Origin: Pelotomaculum sp. UBA3102
GTDB taxonomy: Bacteria > Bacillota > Desulfotomaculia > Desulfotomaculales > Pelotomaculaceae
Reading direction: 5' to 3'
DNA: 13,925 nucleotides
NCBI GenBank assembly: GCA_002365865.1
Contig: DFAQ01000029.1
Location: 1 to 13,925 of the forward strand
The notes below the pieces were generated by a model that was given only the letters and a program-made list of their open reading frames with translations, had not been told where the DNA came from and made no database searches. This document shows positions 1 through 7,525 of the stretch, piece by piece. Each line of letters opens with the position of its first letter. Position 1 is the stretch's first letter. The translations under genes and the position numbers were made by a program.

Positions 1-285
1 GCTTCGCGTCGAGTGAACTAAAGACTCGTTTCGGGCGATATTGAACCGCCTTCAACTCACATCCTGTTACCAATCCCTCCCAAAAGGTGTCAGGTACCTT
101 TTGGGAGGGATTTACAGCAGAGATAGGCTCCAGATAGCGAGGCGTGTCCCCTGACCGATGCATCCTCACTTCGCCTGGTTCACCTACGACGCTCTCGCAA
201 TATCGCTCGCTACCTTCAACACCAAGGTCTAACAAGTCGTGTCGCCCGAAGGGCGAATTTGTTCAGAAAAGTGGTGAGTTGTTGT
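1..285. other. Gene-poor leader upstream of rsmB, probable mobile-element or repeat remnant
   Basis: No known gene is recognised here. The stretch carries the 17-bp palindrome at 72-112 and a small perfect hairpin at 242-256 (TCGCCC-GAA-GGGCGA). The segment at 30-38 is the reverse complement of 242-250, and 32-43 matches the reverse complement of 198-209 with one mismatch, so the element seems to have nested inverted symmetry. On the - strand one frame is open from 262 to the left edge, about 87 codons, with ATG at 163-161 and no recognisable domain. In related clostridia rsmB usually follows def/fmt-type genes closely, so this stretch may be an insertion. The left boundary lies outside the window. 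Confidence 0.4.
72..112. repeat. Perfect 17-bp inverted repeat (REP-like palindrome)
   Basis: Arm 72-88 (AATCCCTCCCAAAAGGT) is the exact reverse complement of 96-112, around the 7-base loop GTCAGGT at 89-95. The hairpin would be very stable. It lacks a clear T-tract after either arm, so it is not a typical intrinsic terminator. From memory, palindromes with a GGTGTCAGG(T/C)ACC core are dispersed in many Firmicutes genomes and resemble REP elements mobilised by Y1/RAYT transposases. That link is recalled, not tested. It lies inside a stretch that also has weaker inverted repeats (30-38 with 242-250; 32-43 with 198-209, one mismatch). Confidence 0.75.
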
Positions 286-1647
286 TTGCCTGAGATAACG
301 GCCAGGGACTTGGCCCTGAAGATATTGAAAACAGTGGAGGAGGACGGCGCTTATGCCAACCTGGCTTTGAACCGGGTGCTGGAAAAATACCGGCCGGGTA
401 AGCTGGACCGGGCTTTTGCCACGGAACTCGCTTACGGCACGCTGCGTTCTTTAAATACCCTGGATTGGGTCCTGTCCCGGTTTACGAAACAACCACTCAG
501 CGCCCAGACCGCGACAGTACGGAATATACTCAGGCTGGGTGTTTACCAGTTGATGTTTATGGACCGGGTGCCTCCGTCCGCAGCCTGTAACGAAGGAGCC
601 AAAATGGCACGGAAATACGGACATGCGGGGGCGGTGAAATTTGTCAACGGGGTTCTGAGAAACGTTTCCCGGCGGCTGGGAGAAATAAAATTCCCCGGTT
701 TTGAAGAAGATGCCGTAGCACATATTTCCTTGCTTTATTCCCACCCGGCCTGGATGGTGGAACGCTGGATAAAGGAATTCGGCCCGGAAGAAACCATGCT
801 TTTGTGCCGTGCTGATAATGAGCCGGCTCCTAATACGGTTCGTACCAATACCTTGAAAATTACCAGGGCCGGCCTGGCGGAAGAGCTGACCAAAAAAGGA
901 CTGGAAGTTACCGCAACCAGGTATGCCCCGGAAGGATTAAATATTGAAGGTTTTTTGTCCCTGGGTTCCCTGGAGGCTTTCAAGAGGGGCCTGTTCCAGG
1001 TACAGGACGAGAGTTCTATGCTTGCCGCCAGGGCATTAATGCCGGCACCCGGCTCGTTCGTTATAGATGCCTGCAGTGCGCCGGGAGGTAAAACCACGCA
1101 CCTGGCTCAACTAATGAAGAATAAGGGCCGGCTCCTGGCAATAGAAATTCACCCGCATAAAATACCGCTGATCAAGGAGAACTATTCCCGTTTGGGGATA
1201 ACTGTCATTGAAGCGGCAGCAAAAGACGCCCGGGAACTACCGGAAGCATATTATCAGAAGGCTGATTTTGTCCTGTTGGACGCGCCCTGCTCCGGTCTCG
1301 GTGTTTTGAGAAGACGGCCTGATGCCCGCTGGCGCAAGGATCCGTCTGGGATTAAGGATCTGGTAAAGCTGCAGTCGGAAATCATGGCAGGGGTTTCCCG
1401 GTGCGTGAAAAAAGGCGGCGTGATGGTCTACAGTACTTGTACCATTACCCATGAGGAGAATTTGGGACAGGTGGCAAGGTTTCTGTCCCGTCACCCGGAA
1501 TTTGAGCTGGAGGATTTGAACCCTTTGCTCCCGGCCGGTCCGGACTTTGAAGGGACGTTGAAACGGGGCTGGTTACGCATATTACCTTACCGGAACGGAA
1601 TGGACGGGTTTTTTATTGCCCGCATGAGAAAAAAAGGTCCTGGGTAA
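286..1647 (+). CDS. rsmB: 16S rRNA (cytosine-967-C5)-methyltransferase RsmB
   Basis: The protein methylates C5 of a cytosine (C967 in E. coli numbering) in 16S rRNA using S-adenosylmethionine, in the cytoplasm. Residues 1-135 form the NusB-like RNA-binding domain (TARDLALKIL, ELAYGTLR). The C-terminal half is the Rossmann methyltransferase. Motif I is DACSAPGGKTT near residue 265, motif IV is DAPCSG near 334 and motif VI is YSTCT, with the likely catalytic Cys near 385. Both cysteines of the m5C mechanism are present. I chose TTG 286 because GGTGAG lies about 7 bases upstream and the protein then begins just before the conserved TARDLAL segment. The frame is open further up to TTG 259, which is the alternative start; GTG 271 and 274 are also possible. 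The length of 453 aa is normal for the family. It is first in the + strand gene string, 36 bases before rlmN. Family assignment is firm; the start is not. Confidence 0.95.
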   Translation: MPEITARDLALKILKTVEEDGAYANLALNRVLEKYRPGKLDRAFATELAYGTLRSLNTLDWVLSRFTKQPLSAQTATVRNILRLGVYQLMFMDRVPPSAACNEGAKMARKYGHAGAVKFVNGVLRNVSRRLGEIKFPGFEEDAVAHISLLYSHPAWMVERWIKEFGPEETMLLCRADNEPAPNTVRTNTLKITRAGLAEELTKKGLEVTATRYAPEGLNIEGFLSLGSLEAFKRGLFQVQDESSMLAARALMPAPGSFVIDACSAPGGKTTHLAQLMKNKGRLLAIEIHPHKIPLIKENYSRLGITVIEAAAKDARELPEAYYQKADFVLLDAPCSGLGVLRRRPDARWRKDPSGIKDLVKLQSEIMAGVSRCVKKGGVMVYSTCTITHEENLGQVARFLSRHPEFELEDLNPLLPAGPDFEGTLKRGWLRILPYRNGMDGFFIARMRKKGPG

Positions 1648-1683
1648 GAATATTATTGAGTTGGTACGAAGGGGTTCCGAATC

Positions 1684-2712
1684 ATGAAGCAAAAGATAAA
1701 TTTAAAAGATCTGGTCTTGCCTGAGTTGGAGGAATTCATGGTCAACCTGGGCGGGGAGAAATACCGCGCCCGGCAGGTGGCGGGCTGGATATTTAAAAAG
1801 GGAGTTGCTTCTTTTCAAGAGATGACCGACATTCCCCTGGATTTAAGGAAACGCCTGGCTTTTTCCGCTGTTATCGACAGCCCGAAGATGCTTTTGAAAA
1901 AAGCTTCTCAAAGAGGGGATACGGTTAAATATCTTTTTGGTCTCCACGACGGCCAGGCGGTAGAAAGTGTTTTCATGAAGCACAACTACGGCAATTCCGC
2001 CTGTGTTTCCACCCAGGCCGGCTGCCGGATGGGCTGCCGCTTGTGTGCCTCCGGGCTGGAAGGGCTGGTGCGGAACCTAAGTGCGGGAGAAATTTACGGC
2101 CAGGTGCTTGGTATGCAGCATGATACCGGCGAGCGGGTAAGCCACGTAGTCGTTATGGGTTCTGGTGAGCCTTTGGACAACTACGGGGCGACCTTGGCCT
2201 TTATCAAAAACATTACCGCTCCTTACGGTTTAAATATCAGCTGCCGCCGGATTACCGTCTCTACCTGCGGCCTGGTTCCGGGAATCAGGAAACTAGCCGG
2301 GGAAAAACTTCCCCTGACCCTGGCAGTATCTTTACATGCTGCCGATGACCGTTTGAGGGATACCCTGGTGCCGGTAAACAAAAAATATCCCTTGGCAAAA
2401 TTAATGGCGGCCTGCCGGGTTTATGTAAAAGCAACCGGCCGGAGGCTTACCTTTGAATACGCTCTTTTAGCAGGGGTAAACGACGGGATACAACAAGCGG
2501 AGGACCTGGCCCGGCTTTTGTCGGGCCTGCTGTGCCACGTCAACCTGATACCGGCCAATCCGGTACCCGAAAGGGGGGTGGAGCCCCCATCCGGGAGGGT
2601 GGTGGAGCTTTTTAAAAAGCATGTCGAGAAATACGGTATAGCTACCACTGTTAGGCGGGAATTTGGTGCGGATATCAGTGCGGCCTGCGGTCAGTTGAGG
2701 CAGAATGGGTAA
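1684..2712 (+). CDS. rlmN: Dual-specificity 23S rRNA (A2503-C2)/tRNA (A37-C2) methyltransferase RlmN
   Basis: This radical SAM enzyme makes 2-methyladenosine at A2503 of 23S rRNA and A37 of some tRNAs. The CX3CX2C cluster-binding motif is C114-C118-C121 (CRMGCRLC). By alignment offset with the E. coli enzyme, C107 (SACVSTQ) corresponds to the methyl-accepting Cys118, and C335 (AACGQLR) to the resolving Cys355, so all mechanistic cysteines are present. The N-terminal RNA-binding helical domain spans roughly residues 1-80. The length of 342 aa is typical. Cfr, the resistance paralogue, is less likely: the N-terminus and the housekeeping position fit RlmN. ATG 1684 is preceded by AAGGGG at a suitable distance. 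It follows rsmB by 36 bases, a common pairing of RNA-modification genes in Firmicutes, with the kinase/phosphatase genes downstream. Confidence 0.95.
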   Translation: MKQKINLKDLVLPELEEFMVNLGGEKYRARQVAGWIFKKGVASFQEMTDIPLDLRKRLAFSAVIDSPKMLLKKASQRGDTVKYLFGLHDGQAVESVFMKHNYGNSACVSTQAGCRMGCRLCASGLEGLVRNLSAGEIYGQVLGMQHDTGERVSHVVVMGSGEPLDNYGATLAFIKNITAPYGLNISCRRITVSTCGLVPGIRKLAGEKLPLTLAVSLHAADDRLRDTLVPVNKKYPLAKLMAACRVYVKATGRRLTFEYALLAGVNDGIQQAEDLARLLSGLLCHVNLIPANPVPERGVEPPSGRVVELFKKHVEKYGIATTVRREFGADISAACGQLRQNG

Positions 2713-2763
2713 CGATATAAAAAATTATGCAGCTGTATTTCGGTGCAAACGGGGTGAAATAGC

Positions 2764-3522
2764 ATGGGTTTGTTTTCCGGACTGGAAGGAAGCCTGGAAA
2801 AATATATCGAAGCTTTTTTTAAAGACAAGTCCGGCGTGCGGGTCCAACCTGTGGAAATAGCCAAAAAAATTGCCCGGGAGATGAGGGACAGCAGGAGGGT
2901 AAGTATCAGCAAGGTCTACGTTCCCAACCAATATACCGTCCACCTCCATCCTTCCGGATGGGAAATCATCTCCAATTTCTCGTCTCTGCTTGCGAAAGAA
3001 CTGCAGGAATATGCCCGGCAGAAGGCGGAAGAAAAAAAATACACCCTGGCGGGACCCCCGCTGGTTAAATTTATTCCGGATGAAGAACTCGCGGCCGGCA
3101 GTATAAAGGTGGAGTCCGTCTTTAGTGAAGTAAATGCCGGGGAAGAAAGCTCGTTTGCCAAAGAAGACGTTATTGAATCCACTCAACGTTTTACTCCGGT
3201 TAAAGGCGCTGCCGGAACCGGTACCGGAGTGATCTTCGGGCGTCTTCAAGTAAGCGACGGGCCTGATAAAGGCAAAACTTTTGACCTGAAAGCAGTTTCA
3301 ATAGTCATCGGGCGGCGGGAGGACTGCGACATAGTGTTTCAAGATATGAGTGTTTCCCGCAGGCATGCCCGCCTGGAACTGCACCGTAACCGGTATACCG
3401 TTTTCGATCTCGGAAGTACGAACGGAACCATGGTTAATGGTGCCAGAATCAGTAAAAAGATACTGGAACCGGGAGATACGCTGGTCCTGGGAGCGACAAT
3501 TTGTACTTTTAAGGTGGATTAA
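2764..3522 (+). CDS. FhaA-like protein: N-terminal DUF3662 domain plus C-terminal FHA domain
   Basis: This is a predicted cytoplasmic phosphothreonine reader. Residues 1-120 match the DUF3662 (FhaA N-terminal) fold by the opening LEGSLEKYIEAFF, the segment VQPVEIAKKIAREM, and VPNQYTVHLHP. A polar linker at about 121-155 contains ESTQRFTP, whose Thr140 could be a phosphosite. The FHA domain covers about 157-252 with its key residues: G183-R184, S198-R199-R200-H201 and S218-T219-N220-G221. In Mycobacterium the orthologous FhaA binds phosphorylated wall proteins such as the MviN pseudokinase domain; a similar role here is inferred. GGGGTGA sits just before ATG 2764. The next gene, also FHA, follows after 2 bases, and a PP2C phosphatase, SEDS protein, PBP and kinase come after that. 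No membrane segment is seen. Domain call is firm; partners are unknown. Confidence 0.9.
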   Translation: MGLFSGLEGSLEKYIEAFFKDKSGVRVQPVEIAKKIAREMRDSRRVSISKVYVPNQYTVHLHPSGWEIISNFSSLLAKELQEYARQKAEEKKYTLAGPPLVKFIPDEELAAGSIKVESVFSEVNAGEESSFAKEDVIESTQRFTPVKGAAGTGTGVIFGRLQVSDGPDKGKTFDLKAVSIVIGRREDCDIVFQDMSVSRRHARLELHRNRYTVFDLGSTNGTMVNGARISKKILEPGDTLVLGATICTFKVD

Positions 3523-3524
3523 AC

Positions 3525-4028
3525 ATGGTTACCGTTTTGTTTTTTCTTTTGCGGTATGTTTTTTTACTGGTTCTGTGTATTTTTATTTTCAGGCTGGTTA
3601 AATGGATGGTTGGCGACCTCCGGGAGGTTCGGGAGCGTCACCCCGTTGCGACCGGGTCTGCCCGGCCGGTGCCGGAAGAACGCGAATTACCCGCTAAAAC
3701 AGCGGGGGGCCGGTTGGTGGTCATGGAAAGCGGGTCTTCCGAATCAGAACCCGGAGATTTTTACCTAATAGGCGCAGGAGTTTCCATCGGCAGGGGTGAC
3801 AGTAATGACGTAGTGATTGCCGACTCATTCGCTTCTGCCAAACATGCCGGGATATATTTAAAAGACGGGCAGTACTGGCTGGAGGACTTTAATAGTGTCA
3901 ACGGTACTTTTTTAAACCAGGTCCGGGTCGAACAGCCTACCGTGCTGTCAAGCGGAGACAAAATCGGCGTGGGGAGAATAATATTTCAGTTTGTGAGGTG
4001 GGGGCATGAGGTGGGCTCAAATTACTGA
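3525..4028 (+). CDS. Membrane-anchored FHA-domain protein (FhaB-like)
   Basis: A 167-aa protein with one N-terminal hydrophobic helix (residues 3-26), a basic and proline-containing linker (about 27-62), then a single FHA domain (about 63-160). FHA landmarks are IGRGDSND (G89-R90), S104-A-K-H107 in place of the more usual SRxH, and S124-V-N-G-T in place of STNGT. The phosphothreonine-binding Arg, Ser and His are present, so binding should be possible. With a short N-terminus and an RxVKWM segment after the helix, the FHA domain most likely faces the cytoplasm at the membrane. AAGGTGG ends about 7 bases before ATG 3525, inside the end of the preceding gene. Its 3' end overlaps the phosphatase gene by 23 bases. 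Size, topology and position match mycobacterial FhaB (FipA), which links FHA reading to cell division; function here is inferred. Confidence 0.85.
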   Translation: MVTVLFFLLRYVFLLVLCIFIFRLVKWMVGDLREVRERHPVATGSARPVPEERELPAKTAGGRLVVMESGSSESEPGDFYLIGAGVSIGRGDSNDVVIADSFASAKHAGIYLKDGQYWLEDFNSVNGTFLNQVRVEQPTVLSSGDKIGVGRIIFQFVRWGHEVGSNY

Positions 4029-4719
4029 TCACGGAATGGTGCGGGCCGTGAATGAAGACAGCCTGTGCGTAGCGCCGACGATCGGTCTTTTTGCCGTTGC
4101 TGACGGGATGGGCGGCCACCGGGCCGGTGAGATCGCCAGCAGTATGACCTTGAAACTGCTGGAGGAAAATCTTGGGCAGAGATTGAAAACAGGTGAAAAT
4201 CCGGCTGAGGCACTAGTTAATTCAGTGAAACAAACCAACCGGGCGGTTTATGAAATGGCCGGACAGAACCCGGAATGGACCGGTATGGGGACAACGGTAA
4301 CCGCCTGTCTGTGGCAGGGTGACCGGCTTTTTTTGGCCCAGGTCGGTGACAGTCGGGCATACTTGCTCCGGGGCGGCGATATTATCCAGCTTACCGAGGA
4401 TCACTCCCTCGTACAGGAACTGTTGAAAAGCGGCGGCATTACCGAAGAACAGGCAATTTCACACCCGCAGCGCAACGTTCTGACCAGGGCTGTCGGCACC
4501 GGACCTTTTTTGACCGTAGACCTTTACCGGGTCGACGTAGTTCCGGGCGACCTGCTGTTGCTTTGCACCGACGGCTTAACCGAACACTTGGGAGCTGATG
4601 ATATTTTATTTACCGTACTGAATTCACCAGATCTTGACACGGCATTGCAAAATTTATTAAAAAAATCCCTTCAATCGGGCGGCTCTGATAATATTACCGC
4701 TGTTTTGGTAGCATTTTAA
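4006..4719 (+). CDS. prpC: PP2C-family Ser/Thr protein phosphatase (PrpC/Stp/PstP-like)
   Basis: A metal-dependent (Mn/Mg) phosphatase that removes phosphate from Ser/Thr, expected to oppose the kinase encoded downstream. The 237 aa are a catalytic domain only, with no membrane tail, like B. subtilis PrpC and unlike mycobacterial PstP. Motifs run in order: RAVNEDS (E17, D18), ADGMGGH (D33, G34), GMGTTVTA, GDSRAYL (D115), TEDHSLV, NVLTRAVG, CTDGLTE (D189) and GGSDNIT (D228), which together give the metal-binding aspartates. ATG 4006 is preceded by GAGGTGGGGGC, and the start lies inside the end of the FHA gene, so translation is probably coupled. A 38-base gap follows before the SEDS gene. The assignment is firm; the symbol follows Firmicutes usage. 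Confidence 0.95.
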   Translation: MRWAQITDHGMVRAVNEDSLCVAPTIGLFAVADGMGGHRAGEIASSMTLKLLEENLGQRLKTGENPAEALVNSVKQTNRAVYEMAGQNPEWTGMGTTVTACLWQGDRLFLAQVGDSRAYLLRGGDIIQLTEDHSLVQELLKSGGITEEQAISHPQRNVLTRAVGTGPFLTVDLYRVDVVPGDLLLLCTDGLTEHLGADDILFTVLNSPDLDTALQNLLKKSLQSGGSDNITAVLVAF

Positions 4720-4757
4720 GATTAATGGTTGTTGCACCGTATTTTAGGGAGGCAATT

Positions 4758-6080
4758 ATGTATTCAGGTAATTGCAGGCGGAAGGCCGGGCCGGGTGTCG
4801 CACCCTTAACCGGCGCAGACCGATTACCGGAACGGAAACTTCTTTTTTGGGCCGGGATTTACGCGGCAGCGGGAATGCTGGCGCTATATCCCGCCATGCC
4901 TTTTAAAACCGGTTTTACTGCTGTTATTGCCGGTTTGGTGACGACCATTGCCTTTTTCCTGGTAAACTTGTACTGGAGTTATTGCGGGTACCGGGGGGAC
5001 TTATTTTTACTTCCCATAACCGCAGTACTTTCAACCACGGGACTGGTTTTCCTGTTCCGCCTGGAGCCGGCTTACGGCATACGGCAGTTTGTCTGGCTTT
5101 TAGCCGGCCTGGCCGTATTGGTCCTGGTTTCCCGCCTGATGATTGACTTTCGTTTTCTGAGTGATTATAAGTACATCTACGCCCTGGCCGGTATTGTTGC
5201 GCTGTTGCTCCCCATTTTTTTCGGTAAAGAGCAGGGCGGGGCAAAAAGTTGGCTGGACTTCGGCCTTTTCCAGTTACAGCCTGCGGAATTTGTCAAGATT
5301 CTGGTGGTATTGTTTCTGGCCGGTTTTCTTACCGAAAATAAGGCGGTTCTGACTGCCGGTACCAGAAGCATCGGGTGGCTTACGCTGCCGGGCCTGCGTG
5401 AATGGGGTCCGCTGGCGGCGATGTGGGGTGTGTCCCTGTTGCTGCTGATTTTTCAAAGAGATCTTGGAACTGCGCTGATTTATTTCAGTACCTTTTTGGC
5501 CATGGTGTACACGGCTACCAACCGGATATTTTACGTTTTTACCGGCCTGGGGCTTTTTGTAGCCGGTGCTGCGGCCTGTTTTCACTTTTTCGGGCATGTG
5601 AGAACCAGGGTTGAAATCTGGCTTAACCCGTGGCCGTATATAGAAACATCCGGGTACCAGGTGCTCCAGTCCCTTTTTGCCATCGGTTCGGGTGGATTAA
5701 CCGGTGCCGGCCTTGGGGGAGGATATCCCGGATTTCTTCCCGCCGTCCATACTGATCTCATCTTTTCCGCTATTTGTGAAGAAATGGGCTTGCTGGGCGG
5801 TACGGGGGTAATCATATTGTTTATGATTTTTGTTTACCGCGGTATAAAAATAGCTTTAAGCAGCAGGGACGAGTTTGCCGCGCTGGCGGCATCAGGTTTT
5901 TCCGCCCTTTTGGGGCTGCAGGCGTTTATTATTATTGCCGGAGTGACGAAACTCCTGCCCCTGACGGGGATTACCCTTCCTTTCGTCAGTTACGGCGGCA
6001 GTTCGCTGGTGGCGAATTTTATCCTGCTGGGGTTGTTGCTAAACATCTCCCACGAGGCACGTGAGTTTCATGAAACCTAA
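4758..6080 (+). CDS. SEDS-family peptidoglycan glycosyltransferase (FtsW/RodA)
   Basis: A polytopic membrane protein, about ten helices, that polymerises lipid II into glycan strands. ATG 4758 was chosen because GGGAGG lies 5 bases upstream; the frame also contains ATG 4725, which has no good ribosome site. The result is 440 aa. Family signatures are GGAKSWLDF (160-168), LQPAEFVKI (173-181), QRDLGTALIYF (233-243), IGSGGLTGAGLGGG (309-322), the AVHTDLIFS loop (329-337, D333 as the likely essential Asp) and GITLPFVSYGGSS (404-416). The N-terminus has about 28 cytoplasmic residues before the first helix. It overlaps the start of a class B PBP gene, the usual partner. The PBP pairing and synteny with mycobacterial rodA favour RodA or an FtsW/RodA paralogue over the main divisome FtsW; the sequence alone does not decide. 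Confidence 0.92.
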   Translation: MYSGNCRRKAGPGVAPLTGADRLPERKLLFWAGIYAAAGMLALYPAMPFKTGFTAVIAGLVTTIAFFLVNLYWSYCGYRGDLFLLPITAVLSTTGLVFLFRLEPAYGIRQFVWLLAGLAVLVLVSRLMIDFRFLSDYKYIYALAGIVALLLPIFFGKEQGGAKSWLDFGLFQLQPAEFVKILVVLFLAGFLTENKAVLTAGTRSIGWLTLPGLREWGPLAAMWGVSLLLLIFQRDLGTALIYFSTFLAMVYTATNRIFYVFTGLGLFVAGAAACFHFFGHVRTRVEIWLNPWPYIETSGYQVLQSLFAIGSGGLTGAGLGGGYPGFLPAVHTDLIFSAICEEMGLLGGTGVIILFMIFVYRGIKIALSSRDEFAALAASGFSALLGLQAFIIIAGVTKLLPLTGITLPFVSYGGSSLVANFILLGLLLNISHEAREFHET

Positions 6081-7464
6081 CATTTTAAAACTGGGATACT
6101 TGCTGCTGGGCTTATTCGTAGCCCTGGTAATCTACCTGTCATATCTTCAGGTGATCAGGGGCCCGGCTCTGGCGGCAAATCCGTATAACCGCCGTCTTCA
6201 GGAATACGAGAGCGGGATTAAACGGGGAACTATTTATGATACCAGGGGAACCGTCCTGGCCGGAACCGGATTTTTCCGGGGTGAAGGCAGGCGGGTTTAT
6301 CCCGCGGGGCCGGCAGCGGCCCACCTGGTTGGTTATATCTCCGGCCGGTACGGGAGGACGGGTATTGAATCGGCGTATGACCGTCACCTCCTGGGAATGG
6401 AAGGAATCGACCGGGTCAGGAACCTGGTTAACCGGCTGCTGGGGAGGGACCGGGCGGGAGGCCACCTGGTCCTTACCGTTGACGCGGTACTGCAAAAATT
6501 AGCTGCGGACCTGCTGGGGGGCCGGCGGGGAGCGGTGGTTATGCTGGATACCGGGTCCGGCGCCGTGCGGGTGATGGCTTCCAGCCCCGGTTTTGACCCC
6601 AATTATGTGGATCAGACCTGGTCCCGCCTGGTGCAGGACCCAAACTCGCCTTTGATTAACCGCGCCACCCAGGGCGCATACCCACCCGGTTCAACCATAA
6701 AAGTGGTGGTCGCTGCCGGGGCGCTCGGCGCGAATCCCGGTTTGGAGCGGGAAATATTTAATTGCCGGGGCTCCCTGGTGGTGGATGGTTACAGGCTTAC
6801 TGATTCGGCCGCGCACGGGAATATTGATTTAAGAAAAGCCCTGGCGGTATCCTGCAATACCGTATTTGCCCGTTTGGGTCTGGATCTGAAACCGGATGGA
6901 TTTCACCGGGTTATTGAGTCCTTCGGGCTGAAACAGGACCCCGGTGTCGGCATACCGGTGCGGCCGGGAACCATGGTTTCCCCTGCGGCAATGACCCCGG
7001 CGGAACTGGCCGCAAGCGCCATAGGCCAGGGCGAGATGCTGGTAACGCCGCTGCACATGGCCCTGGTTGCGGCGGGTATCGCCAACCGGGGGGTAATCAG
7101 GCATCCTTTTGTGGTGGAAAAATTTAAAGATTCACAGGGACAGACGGTGCGTCAAGCTGTTTATCGCCCCTGGCTTACTGCCGCCACACCGGAAATTGCC
7201 GGTGTGCTCAGGGAAAGTATGGTGGATGCGGTTCAGTACGGTACGGCCGGAGCAGCCGGGATACCGGAAATGCAGGTAGCCGGTAAGACCGGTTCCGCGC
7301 AAAACCCGCACGGTCAAACTCACGCCTGGTTTATTGGTTTCGCTCCCGCGGAAAGACCTAGGCTGGCGGTGGCAGTGGTTTTAGAAAATGCCGGTTCGGG
7401 GGGAGCCGTGGCTGCTCCCATAGCGGGCAAGCTTCTGTCAGCCGCAGTAAACAGGGGCTATTAG
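6070..7464 (+). CDS. Short class B penicillin-binding protein, peptidoglycan D,D-transpeptidase (PbpA-like)
   Basis: Crosslinks peptidoglycan peptides outside the membrane, probably as partner of the SEDS protein just upstream. One signal-anchor helix spans residues 8-28. A small N-terminal region follows, with RGTIYDTRGTVLA (52-64), then the transpeptidase domain with S208-T-I-K211 (SxxK, acyl-serine), S260-C-N262 (SxN) and K405-T-G (KTG). At 464 aa it is much shorter than typical PBP2 or FtsI (about 600-700 aa) because the N-terminal dimerisation region is reduced, and no PASTA domain is present. This size and the position between rodA and a PASTA kinase match mycobacterial PbpA. ATG 6070 overlaps the SEDS stop by 11 bases. 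GTG 6061 in the same frame is an alternative start. Confidence 0.93.
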   Translation: MKPNILKLGYLLLGLFVALVIYLSYLQVIRGPALAANPYNRRLQEYESGIKRGTIYDTRGTVLAGTGFFRGEGRRVYPAGPAAAHLVGYISGRYGRTGIESAYDRHLLGMEGIDRVRNLVNRLLGRDRAGGHLVLTVDAVLQKLAADLLGGRRGAVVMLDTGSGAVRVMASSPGFDPNYVDQTWSRLVQDPNSPLINRATQGAYPPGSTIKVVVAAGALGANPGLEREIFNCRGSLVVDGYRLTDSAAHGNIDLRKALAVSCNTVFARLGLDLKPDGFHRVIESFGLKQDPGVGIPVRPGTMVSPAAMTPAELAASAIGQGEMLVTPLHMALVAAGIANRGVIRHPFVVEKFKDSQGQTVRQAVYRPWLTAATPEIAGVLRESMVDAVQYGTAGAAGIPEMQVAGKTGSAQNPHGQTHAWFIGFAPAERPRLAVAVVLENAGSGGAVAAPIAGKLLSAAVNRGY

Positions 7465-7476
7465 AAAACTTTTAAA

Positions 7477-7506
7477 TTGAAATTTACACCGGGTTTCGTT
7501 TATTAT
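7477..7506 (+). promoter_or_regulatory. Possible sigma-A promoter for the kinase gene
   Basis: In the 61-base gap before prkC, TTGAAA (7477-7482) and TATTAT (7501-7506) are separated by 18 bases. Each differs from consensus at one position. The stretch is the most AT-rich gap of the string, so a secondary start that lets prkC-rsgA-rpe be transcribed apart from the upstream genes is plausible. The start would lie close to the ribosome binding site, leaving a very short leader. Confidence 0.35.
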
Positions 7507-7525
7507 AAATTAGAGGTGAAAGTCT

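Noticed and set aside
72..112. Reading the 5' palindrome as an intrinsic terminator of an upstream gene
   Set aside because: The stem is strong, but the arm is followed by TTTACAGC or by a non-T sequence on the other strand, not by a proper T-run. A repeat element fits better.
1684..2712. Cfr-type resistance methyltransferase
   Set aside because: Cfr is close to RlmN, but length, N-terminal domain and the housekeeping position after rsmB all fit RlmN.
2725..3249. 174-aa open frame on the - strand
   Set aside because: It lies wholly opposite the FhaA-like gene, which has clear domains. The - strand product shows no recognisable motif and no convincing ribosome site.
4924..5244. 106-aa open frame on the - strand within the SEDS gene
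   Set aside because: It is an antisense shadow of transmembrane codons with low-complexity, basic composition and no family resemblance.
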